Shown: positions 45,133 through 55,055 of the stretch, piece after piece
How positions within the stretch are numbered: position 1 is the stretch's first letter
Layout of the letters: the number at the start of each line of letters is the position of its first letter
Assembly (NCBI GenBank): GCA_004194705.1
Contig: SADC01001044.1
Location: forward strand, 15,001 to 79,000
Direction of reading: 5' to 3'
Source of the DNA: Ditylenchus dipsaci
Lineage: Eukaryota > Nematoda > Chromadorea > Rhabditida > Anguinidae
DNA length: 64,000 nucleotides
Notes under the pieces: model-generated
What the model saw: only the letters and a program-made list of their open reading frames with translations
Database searches by the model: none
Told to the model about the DNA's origin: nothing
Translations under genes and position numbers: made by a program

Positions 45133-48100
45133 TCTCAATGGCGGGTGTATTGGCTGGTGGTGGTAAAAGGGGCGCAATTTTGCAGGCTTCTTCCTACACC
45201 CGATGCAACAATACCAGCAGCAATAGCACTAATCAATGAGTAGGCAAAAAACAAGCAGTAGAGGTAGCTGAAAAATACAGATCAGTGTTGGTGAAACTGC
45301 AACAATCACATAAACAGCACTCAAGACTGGCTCGCAAATCACTCAAAACTCCCGCAAACTATGAGTAATTAGGAGGGGATTGCCTACTACTGTTTATTAT
45401 TAGTATTTATTAGAGGAATGTGTGTCCCCCTTAAGACCCTCTTGATCAAAGAGGAGAAGAAGCAGCAGTGCTGACTCTTTTTTTCTCGGCTCAATCAGTA
45501 GTGAAGACTAGTAGTAGCAGAGAGTTTAGTGGTGGGGTGGTTGTCGGAGAAGGCAGCCCCTACCCTCTTTCTTGTGCAAATAAATGGCTGTGGCAGCAGT
45601 GGCCTTCCTACCTTAAGATGGTGGTCAGGCAGGGGCTAGCAGTAAACACACACCCAGAAACATTGCAAGCCTTTTTGCTAATCAATTTATGGACTGCATA
45701 TAATTTAGGGACATTATCTTTCCTTATCTTGAACAAGTAAAAAAGTAGAAAAATTTAGACAGTTAAGAAAGCAAAAAAATCTAGTGTGCCCTTTATAGCG
45801 AAACTGTGGCTATTTCCAGAAACGACCATAAAAATCGGAATCCTTGTCATTTTTCAGACTGGACTGACCGAACACATCTTGAAGGGCCTGAAAATTGAAG
45901 TAAAAAAGTCTCGGGTTCAGCTGAGGAGAGTTCCACTATATCGAGAGTGTTCCACTATATCGGAAGTTCAACTGTAACTACCCTTTTTTACCTTTGGGTA
46001 AAGTAATCACTAAAGAAACACACTATATGATTTTATTGCACAAGTTTGGTGAACTAAAATGTTGAATCAATTTATACCTACAACCAACTATTTACCCATG
46101 TACTTCAAGAATAATATTTTTGTCCAAAAAATGTAAAAGAAACACCATCATCATCCCAACAGCAATAACATAAAAAGGTAGGGTTAATTGTGCGCACAAA
46201 AACAGTTAACGGCCAACGAATTATTTTTCTAGAAAGGAAAAAGGAGGAAGAATGTGTTTGAAGGCCATCCACCCCTCATAAATGCCCCCACAAAGTGGCA
46301 TTGAAGCAGGGAAGAGCAGCAGGTAAGGGTATAATAATAGTACTAGTGCTACAGACAAGCAAACCATCTAGCGATCGATTGCGTCCACACACATAAATGT
46401 ATATAGAAATAGGCAGAGACAAGGCAGGGAGACAATACTAACAGCAATGACTGTACACACACAGGTAGGGAGGGCTAGCCAGCTAGTTTGGAGTATTCAC
46501 CGACATAGAGGGGAGGGCAACCAGCAAAACCTATTTTGGAGTGTTTGAGGGGAAAATCAATTTTGGTTGAGTAGAGAAAAGGAGGGATATACCTGGAATT
46601 GGGAGAAGAGAAAAGGTGAATCAGATTTGCACTACTAATACTATTGTTGTACAGCAGCAGGGCTAAAAACAACTGGAGAAGGCAGTGAATCACCACCCTC
46701 TCCACCCTACGTCTGCTATACACCAATCCAGGAGCAAATGAATTGTAAAAACTGCAGCTTAATGTCCAGGATGGAATGTCTATGTGCATGCTTTTAAACA
46801 ATACAAAAACAGGAAACAAATGACCTATCAGCTTTTTGTAGTATTTAAGGCCAATGTTTAGTAAGTTTTTTTGAACGAGATAAACTTGAACTGAAGTTTA
46901 GAAAAAGTTTGGCTAGCAACATTTTCAGCAAACACAAAACAACGAGAATGTTTTAAAAAAATTTGAGTATTTATATTGTAAGAGATTAATATTAGACATT
47001 TGATATTTTGCTATCACGATCGGTAGGGTCAAATTTTACTTCGCAACATTTCATACCGCGACATTTCATTTCACGATATTTCATTAATTTTCTCTGAATT
47101 TTTTAAGACTTTAAAAAAAATTACCACCTGATAGCTAAGGATTTAGTCTAGAAAATGGTATTTTTTCGAACCGGGCTGGCTTTTTAGTCAAAAAACACTT
47201 TTTTTTTAAATGCCATCACTAAACCAAGCTTTTCATCAAAAAGTCAGCCCGCAGGCCAATATTTTTTCAAAATCCGGCTCGAGAAATACTATTTTGTAGC
47301 CTAAAATTTTAGCTATCAGATGGTAAATTTTTTTTTAAAAGTCTAAAAAAAAGTCAGAGAAAATGAATGAATGTCACGAAATATCACGAAATGAAATGTC
47401 GCGATATGAAATGTCTCGAAATGAAATGTGATCCTACCTCACGATCGGGTGGCTTTGCAGGTTTAAATCTTACGGCTTGGGTTTGATAATTTTTAATTCG
47501 GACTATTTTTTACGATTTTTTCGCAATAGGCAAAATAGACTAAGGTGTTTTTTTTTTGTAAAAAAGGATAGTAACAGTGTTGATTATGAGCGCAGTAATT
47601 TGAAACACCACATCACCGACAACAGCTTATCGCTTAATTTCCTACTATAACAAATTTCGTACTTTTTGTAAACCTAAGTGGTGTCGATTTTGCTAAAAAT
47701 TATTTGACCATTTTAGTTAAAATTCTTAGAAAATAATTAAGAAAAAAAGTAAAAATAGACAAAAAATTATTTTTTTAAGCTATGACTCAAGAAATGTGTA
47801 TGGCATACTACTTTATGACACAAATAATAATAAATAAATAATAGACCAGTTATAAGAATATTTTGTGAATAGTTGAACACAGTTAGTAAACAATCCAGTG
47901 GAATGTTGAATATTCATGGGTGGTCCTGCTGTTCTTCCCCTAACAGTTAATTGAAAATAGATATGCAGTGGAATTAGCTCCTTAACTGTTCCAAATAGCA
48001 GTGTTGATGTTGCTATGCAACAACAACACTGCTGCCAAGGATTAGGACAGCAATAAACACTGCATGCAAAACCTATGACCCTTACCCTCTCAACCAAATT

Positions 48101-49739
48101 TATTGGCTGGAAGTGCCGACAGGAAGGAGCAGGTCAAGGTCCCTTTCTACACAAGGGCACATTCCACGCCTCACATTTATTGACGCCAAGACCCACTAAC
48201 TAGCAAAATATAAGGGGCTGCAGACCAGGTAAATTCCCGAGAAGATTGCTGGATGAATGGGAATATCCCCAAATTTTCGGATTTTAGAAAGCTTCAGGAA
48301 TAGTACAACAGTATCTACATTATGGGAATTTCTACAACTCTTCCTTACTTTGTGAAAAGTAGCATTTTTTCGTTGATCCATCTGTTCATCTAGACATTCC
48401 TGGTTGTATTTTCATGAAATTTAAAGTAAAGAAAGGGTACAACTGGAGTGCCATATCAAAAGTCTAAATTTCCTAAGAAAATTCTATATTGCAGCTTAAT
48501 TAATTTAGACTTTTATTGTACTTTTTATTGTTATTTTGCATAAGCTTGTAGTACTAGATCTCAGCTTTCTAATGAGCTGTCAAACTTCACTGAGTCATTT
48601 CTGGAATGAGAAAACTCATGAGTTGCAAATAATGACGGAGTTACCTGAAATTTTTTCAAACTGCCTAGTTTTCACATTTGGAAATGATTCATTGAAGGTT
48701 GATCGCCTGTTAGAAAGCTGAGATTCAGGGCTACAAGGCTGAAAAGTATAATAAAAGTCTGAATTAATTAAACCGTAATATAAATTTCTTATGAAACTTA
48801 GTTTTTTTTAAGTTTTTTATTAATACCTTTGATATTGTTCAGTTGCACACTTTCTTTACTTGAAAATTTAATGAAACTAAAAACCATGAATGTCTAGATT
48901 GACATAAAAATGACCCGAAATATTAATAAATTATAAAAAGTGTGAAAATTTATGAAAGAATAATAAAAAACATGAAAAATAACAAAATGGTCAATTTGCC
49001 TCCCCAAAGGTCATGGTCCCTTTAATTAAACTGATTCAAGCATTTTTTTATATTATGCATGTGGTGATACCGTGTGCACTCTATTTATTCCCCAGCCCTA
49101 AAGTTATCAAATGTACCTATTTTTTAGAATATAAAATTATAAAAGGTGCTGAGCAAAGAAAAGAAGTATGCTGAAGAACCCAAGACCTATTCCTTAGAGA
49201 ATGATCCAAGGTTTTCTTACTAATTGGCTGGGGCGCCAAAAAGATAATAAAAAATTGCCATAAGTACAGTCCCCGATACAATATATTTTGGTATTTGACA
49301 TAAATAGGAGCAGTCAGTCAAGTCTGCATCAAAAACACAGTTTAAAGCCAAAAGTTTTAAAAATATATTCGCGTAGCTTCAACTAGCCCTGTATAAAATT
49401 GGCTCTTGCAATTATCAAAGCAAAAGTTATAGATAAAGATGTAAAAAAAATACTTAGAGTATTACACATGATTGGACGAAAAATTTGAGCCCAGCTGGCT
49501 CTTTTAAGCTCAAGTCACTAATCAAAATGTCACGACCTCACATTGACCGCTGCCCAGAGGATATATAGATCAATAATAGTTAGATGTGTTGTTCTAGTCT
49601 CTTCCAGTCACTAGCATTAGCCATAAATCATAATGCTGATGGATATGTGATGATTATCGGTCTTAATGATCCAGCTATTCTTGTTGGCTCATAAATTATA
49701 TTAATTTAAATTATAATTATATAAAACATAAAGTCTTAC
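45133..49739. other. Upstream region of the full-length DLG gene
   Basis: I find no convincing exon. The stretch 45130-46850 looks less repetitive than the introns and may hold 5' untranslated exons or control sequence. About 45905-45975 is the end of a CAGT-type MITE (TATCGGAAGTTCAACTGTA). About 47010-47456 is a palindrome with arms of CATTTCATTTCACGATATTT type units. About 48420-48760 is an imperfect inverted repeat. Confidence 0.5.
47010..47456. repeat. Palindrome with ATTTC(A)CGA unit arms
   Basis: Left end CACGATCGGTAGGGTCA, right end GATCCTACCTCACGATCG. Inside each end are three or four ATTTCATTTCGCGAC-like units, then AATTACCACCTGATAGCTAA and its inverse. Confidence 0.8.
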
Positions 49740-49941
49740 CAGGTCTATTCCACGCCATTGAAAGGGGGTGAGAAGGGCCTATGGACAAATGGAGGGGAGA
49801 GCAGACCGGTGACTCCGGCATGCCAGACCCACTATTATTGGACATTGGAGAAGAATCTGGAAGACCTGCTGAAGAACAGGGATAACTGGCACCAGGACTG
49901 CTGGCTGGAGTCTTATTAGTAATTGCCCTGACATCCCGCAT
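49740..49941 (-). CDS. Possible alternative first exon of the full-length DLG gene
   Basis: From an ATG at 49939-49941 a Ser/Pro/Gly-rich frame (MRDVRAITNKTPASSPGASY at its start) runs to a good donor (GTAAGA) one base into a codon. The same frame is open upstream to about 50015 and reads as charged helix (ILERKQNKEQEQF), so the exon may begin further up. Its phase-1 donor fits the L27 exon at 43051, and there is no other minus-strand coding exon in between. It could give a DLG isoform with a different N-terminus, or belong to an unseen gene. Confidence 0.45.
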
Positions 49942-50499
49942 CACACTATGGAATTGCTCTTGTTCTTTATTCTGCTTTCGCTCGAGGATGGCAATTTTCG
50001 CAATTTCGATTATTTCCTCTTACGAAACTTCGCTCTTACGAAATTGTCTTGTTATGAAAGTTCGTACAGCCGTGCAAAGACTCACGAGATAACAAGCCGA
50101 TATATCAAAACTCAAGCCAAAACAATGTGACTTCAGAATCCCACAAAAAGCCAGTCGCATTTGGACGACAATTGAGATGGATATGACTCGATTTCGTCTA
50201 TTAATCAAGGAAAACACAGTCTCACTAGAAATTTAATCATCGTATTAAATGCAATTTTTCGCATTTATAGCAAAGTTTCGCAAAATTTACAAGTAACAGC
50301 CAAAAATATGAACATGACATAAAATTTGGTTCTATCCAGATATGGTAACAATCGACCCGCGGAGTGTTAAAAGACTGCATCAGTATCACCTGATTTATAC
50401 CTACTCAAAAAACTCCATTCTAGGAAGATGCTATTGAATATGCGAGCCAATTGGTAGAACAGCACAACTACTCTGTTTTATCCTGTTTTTATCGGGGTA

Positions 50500-50730
50500 T
50501 AGACGTTTGGCTACAAATGGGACATTTTTGGCGTTCTGCCCTATGTTCTGTTTTAGCCACTTAGGCCTACTTAGGCTTAGGCTTAGGCCTTAGGCTTAGG
50601 TTTAGGCTTAGGGACCAAAAAATGTCTTACGAACTACAAAATGGCTGAAAAAATAAGCCTAAGTGGCTTAAACAGAACATAGGGCAGAACGCCAAAAATG
50701 TCCCATTTGGTAGCCAAACGTCTACTCACC
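50500..50730. repeat. Hairpin element with a TTAGGC-repeat loop
   Basis: Perfect arms of about 70 bp (TAGACGTTTGGCTACAAATG ... and complement at 50670-50727). The loop at about 50561-50613 contains about seven TTAGGC or near-TTAGGC units. Confidence 0.8.
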
Positions 50731-50972
50731 GTTTTATCATGCTTCTTCACGTGTGTCAGCAGTCAGGGGTTTGTTGTTGTTGTTTTTGCAGACAAAAATT
50801 AAACGCTAACAAAAAATAATTCGAAAATATTATTATAAAAGTTATAGTTTTCCCGCGCGAATTCCAACCTCTCACATCAATGTGCTTATCATATTTTATG
50901 CTGATTTTTTGTTCTTTTTTCATTTTCAACACTGTGTCATTTAAAATCATATATCACTTTTTCTTACTTTTT

Positions 50973-51690
50973 TCACAATAGCAGTATTTTTTTCAATGCA
51001 CTTAATATTTCTGCGTAAGCTTTGGCCATCCATTCTTCTGCTTGCTGTGGTGTTATGGTTTCTATAGTCAGATAGTGGGATGGGTATTCAATGTTTCTTA
51101 ACTCTAGGTAATACTCATCATTGTGAGGCCTATCCAGTGGGTATTGTGTGACAGTCGAGTCGATTAGGTCTAAAAATAATCGGTTATCTATGCTTTTATG
51201 AAATTCGTACTCTTGGCATATACTGTTGAAAACTCCCAATAGCGAATTGCCTCAATGGATGCTCGTTCAAGCACCTTGTAGAATCTGATCTCCTTGTATT
51301 TCTGAAATAAGTGGCTTTTGGCATGCAGTATCATGCGGCTTGACCATTGATGCGAAGCTTGACTCTCACTTTTAGCGCTATCACCAGAAATACCAGCGTA
51401 AATAATAGCTGCTTTAGAATCTTTCTGGTCCGGGACACTCACTATTACATATCCAGTACCATAAGAAGCTGGCTTGCCCTGTAAACAGTGAACTTTAATT
51501 GAATCTTTTCAATCTAAAATTCTATTTTTACCGGAAACAGGTTTTCAAATCTTTCTGATGCTCCACTAGCAGAGCTTTCAGAATCGGAGGCAGAGTCAAG
51601 TGTGCTAGATTCAACCAACCTTGCATTTAGAATGGACTGGATTTCAGGGTGCCATGGTTTGCCTTGGTAAACATGGATAAACTTCTCCAT
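50973..51690 (-). CDS. Small GIY-YIG-like nuclease domain protein
   Basis: Two exons, 51532-51690 (ATG at 51688-51690) and 50973-51478, with a 53-bp intron. The product is about 221 residues. Exon 1 is MEKFIHVYQGKPWHPEIQ followed by a Ser-rich acidic tract. Exon 2 shows a GIY-YIG-like core: GYVIVSV, then IYAGISGD, then RMILHAKSHL, then a candidate metal-binding Glu in LERASIEAIRYW. The C-terminus is helical (PQQAEEWMAKAYAEILSALK). GIY-YIG enzymes cut DNA or RNA in repair, restriction and mobile elements; the role here is unknown. Exon 2 is 506 bases, one short of a whole frame; the gap is at a CCC run near 51236. Whether host gene or element-derived is open. Confidence 0.55.
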
Positions 51691-51749
51691 TTTCCTAGAA
51701 GTGATTTTTTTTATTTCGAAACCGAATAAGGATTAAAAGTGTATCACTG

Positions 51750-52391
51750 AATGCGTGGTAGCTGTCCACCATTTTCTATTTCTTTCACCACCTGCAAAGC
51801 AAAACCTTTGCAAGCGTCTCTGTGCTTTCCAGAAAAAATAGGTGTATTGTTCTCATCAAAACTTAATGATGGCACACTGATTGTTCCTCTTTGCTTCCGA
51901 ACGATGAAGCTTTTTTCACATGTCGAGCAAGTAAACGATTTACTTCTCGGTGCTTTTTTAGAATATAGTCGCCAAAAGCTTTTCTGTGCACGTACTGCAA
52001 ACTTCTCTCCTAGCGAAAAATGTCGCCTACAGAATCGTGTTTTCATTATCGGAATTTTTTATGTGGAAGATACCTGCGATAAGATTGCGAAATGTTTATT
52101 TTGGTACTCGAAATCCATCAAGAGCTGAAAAAAATAAAATGACACTTTTTCACCAAATCTCTTTTTTTTCAAAGTTTTGACTTGAAAGCCCTGATTAAAC
52201 CCAAACAGTAACACACGGAGTGTGAAGTACAAGACAATGCCGAGAAGAAGAGCCAGAAGAATGATAGCGGCGATCACGATGAACAACGTGCTCTTGTAGA
52301 ATGGCTTCTTTTCATTTTCCTCCGGTTCATCTATCGAGAATTCTTGCGGACGATCAGCTGCCGAAGTCATCGCGCTAGTAGATTTAGTCAT
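51750..52391 (-). CDS. Unrecognised: single-pass membrane N-terminus and zinc-knuckle C-terminus
   Basis: From ATG 52389-52391 an acidic, Ser-rich head is followed by a strong hydrophobic helix (STLFIVIAAIILLALLLGIV). A second block after TTTTTTCAG reads LLMDFEYQNKHFAILSQ before GTATCT (about 52079-52129). The third block, 51750-52045, reads FTCSTCEKSFIVRKQRG and ends HRDACKGFALQVVKE..., a CxxC-H-C zinc-binding pattern. Block 3 is out of phase with block 2 as drawn, so the joins are uncertain, and these may be one membrane gene and one zinc-finger gene. It lies 60 bp upstream of the GIY-YIG gene on the same strand. Confidence 0.4.
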
Positions 52392-52889
52392 TTTTCAGCT
52401 TTTGATATCGCAAATATGCTTTTAACACACTATAGCTGCAAATGAATAGCATCAAGAGAAAACTTCTCGTTCGCTGTGGACTAAGGCAAAATTTGAGTTT
52501 CGGGCAACCAAAGTGTTTTTTCGTAGTCGGCATATTGTGTATTCTCGTGAATCCCATATTGAAAAAGCGTTAAAAATCAGAAATTTCAAATCGAACAAAG
52601 TTAACTATGATTAACTATTTTGCTCAAGTAAGAGATTTATAGTTAATTCTTGTGGTTGACTGTAAAGTATTCCCAGGGAGCAGATAAACTCTAGTGGTTA
52701 AAGTGAAAAAATTCAAATTTTAGTCTTTTAGGTAAAAAATTAAATCACTCTCGATATTTCGGCTCATAAATTAATGTGCAAAACATAGGTTGTGTTCACA
52801 TTCTTTACATAGGGACTTCACACAATGATAACCTTTATTTTTCCACTTATTTTCACATAGCACAAAGATAAAGAGTGGATTTATAATGG

Positions 52890-53320
52890 CTCATCTATAA
52901 ACGTTGTCATTGTCGTCGTCGTTTTCGTTGGAAAAAATGTTTTATAAAGGCACTTTTACGCCAACGACAACGCCAACGACGACGACAACGACGACCTATT
53001 TATAACGAATCCAACGACAACGCCATCGAAAACGAAAATTTTCTTTTAAATTAGACAAATTTTGCATTTTAAGTCAGAATTTTGAGGATTAACTATATTC
53101 TCCACACGTTTTCCCTTGAAATTTCGTCTGAGAATGCGAAATTTGTCCGATTTTGAATGAAAAATTTCGTTGTCCTTGGCGTCGTCGTTGTCGTTGGATT
53201 TTTTATAAATAGATCGTCGTTGTCGTTGTCGTCGTCGTTGGCGAAAAAAAGGGTTTTATAAAAAAATATTCCAACGACAACGACGACGACAACGACAACG
53301 TTAATAAATGAGCCATAAGT
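52890..53320. repeat. Palindrome with GTCGTTGTCGTC trinucleotide-rich arms
   Basis: Left end TGGCTCATCTATAAACGTTG, right end CAACGTTAATAAATGAGCCA. Between are stretches of CGACAACGACGAC and the inverse in mirror order. A part of it (CGCACTTTTACGCCAACGAC) recurs at 57530-57570. Confidence 0.85.
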
Positions 53321-53519
53321 AAATTTTAAAAAAAAAGTGAAAAAAATCTAGCTCGAACCAATAACTTTGAACAATGAAATCAATATGACCACACCTAGAA
53401 CAATCCAAGGAGTAGATCAAGAGGTAGTGAATGGGCTCACTTTACTAATACATAGGTAGAAAACAATATATACTTGCATAATTAAGAAGCTCAATAATAC
53501 AACAAGCTAGAATGGAATT

Positions 53520-54290
53520 TTCGACCGACAATTGTAAGCTAGTGCTTAATTCAATGGTGCTTTACACTGATCTAAAGGTTATGCGTAATCTGTGCGCCGG
53601 TAATGTGTGCGCCAGTAAAGTGTGCGCCAGTAATGTGTGCGCCAGTAATATGTGCGCCAGTAAAGTGTGCGCCAGTAATCTATGCGCCGTAATCTGTGCG
53701 CCGGTAATGTGTGCGCCAGAATAGGTATGATAATGATGTCTACCCAGAATGCTATCCTGAATACGATTCGATCATTCGAATAACTGGTTTCTGTTTCACC
53801 CTTAAATTGATCCTAGCTAAATTGATCCTCTGGTAAAGTAATTCTCCATTTTTTAATGTTACAGGTTCGAATCCGGTGGTGGCAAACCTTTTTTTCTTGG
53901 CTCAAATAGTTTTTAGAGAACTAAGAAGTCTCAGGGTAGGTAGGAAAACCAGCTGGGCACCTTCCCTAAACAGCTATCCACATTCAAAATCCAACACATC
54001 CAACAAATACCTGTTAGGAACGTATTTACACGTATTCAGGATACCATCTTAGGTAGCTATCGTTATCATACATTCGAATGATCGAATCGTATTCAGGATA
54101 CCATTCTGGTAGACATCATTATCATACCTATTCTGGCGCACACATTACCGGCGCACAGATTACGGCGCACAGATTACTGGCGCACACTTTACTGGCGCAC
54201 ACATTACTGGCGCACACTTTACTGGCGCACACATTACCGGCGCACAAATTACGGCGCACAGATTACGCATAACCGATCTAAAAATGAAAC
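53520..54290. repeat. Palindrome with 15-bp GTGTGCGCCAGTAAT minisatellite arms
   Basis: The left arm (53578-53725) has about nine units of GTGTGCGCCAGTAAT or GTGTGCGCCAGTAAA. The right arm (54130-54270) is the complement. An inner arm pair, GAATACGATTCGATCATTCG and its inverse, flanks a non-palindromic loop at about 53790-54050. Confidence 0.88.
53868..53892 (+). other. tRNA T-arm/B-box-like sequence in a foldback loop
   Basis: GGTTCGAATCC matches the internal RNA polymerase III B-box and a tRNA T loop; it is followed by GGTGGTGGCA and a T7 run. I could not find a matching 5' acceptor strand, so this is at most a tRNA or SINE fragment. Confidence 0.4.
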
Positions 54291-54762
54291 CGTCTTTTTG
54301 GCTTACAGTCGACGCTCGATTTAACATAACCCTCAAGTTTGTATTGCGTAGTCCACATTGCGGACTACTTAAATGAATATACGGAAACAAATTTCATTGC
54401 TTTTTCTTTACTGTGCTTTTAAGTGCGGATGCGGACGAAAAACGGATCATTATGAACGTAGGGTAACGCACGGCTAAATCTTAAAAAGGGGTCTTTTAGT
54501 TGTCTAAACAGCTAGATTATCGTATTTATAACTTTTCGGACTGTTCTAGCCAATAAGGTTCGAAAAATATGCAAAAATACATGTGAAAAGTGTCAGACTC
54601 TGGACGGGTACGAACTTGAGAGGGTTTCCGTTTGTTTGCTCTAATTTTGCAGCACAGCCATTTATTTACGCGACAACAAATGTGACGCCCCAAAAAAGGT
54701 TACAAAGTTATGTGGCTGCCGTGTAAACAGAAAAATACGGTATCTTTTGCAGGCCAGTATTT

Positions 54763-54773
54763 TTTAATTTATT
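54763..54773 (-). terminator. Candidate poly(A) signals of the short DLG gene
   Basis: ATTAAA (54763-54768) and AATAAA (54768-54773) overlap on the minus strand, about 285 bases past the TAA stop. Confidence 0.35.
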
Positions 54774-55055
54774 GCCTAAACTGTAGCTTACATATTTTCG
54801 TATTTTAGCAACAGCTTTATAAAAGTCTTCATTTTTTGACTTCTATGAAATTGTATTTAAAATTAAAAATTAAAACAGAATAATTAATGTCAAATTGGTT
54901 ATTTTCTACTATCCTAAAGCAGTCAGTTCAGTCCTCCGGGCAGAGATAAGTACAGAAAAAACTACACGTGCAAAAGAAAAGACAATCACTTTAGTAAAAT
55001 GTTGAATCAGGACAAGCTTTTAAGTGTTTTGCTGCAACTCAATATCTAAATGTTT

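Larger units (their letters stand above)
52392..55055. repeat. Gene-free stretch between the small genes and the short DLG
   Basis: It contains two palindromes (52890-53320 and 53520-54290, listed separately), a lone B-box at 53870, and the CAGT-type end TTACAGTCGACGCTCGATTT at 54304. About 54400-55050 should hold the 3' untranslated region of the short DLG gene. No gene was found. Confidence 0.6.

Noticed and set aside
49717..49944. Independent small gene at 49.7-49.9 kb
   Set aside because: The frame ends at a strong splice donor and has no downstream exon of its own; it fits better as an alternative DLG first exon.
52900..53310. Possible CRISPR-like or regulatory tandem array
   Set aside because: The units are mirror-arranged trinucleotide repeats without constant spacers, in a eukaryotic genome.
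53512..54390. Cys-rich frames with repeated CAPVMCAP / VCASN units
   Set aside because: They arise from the 15-bp GTGTGCGCCAGTAAT minisatellite arms of a palindrome.
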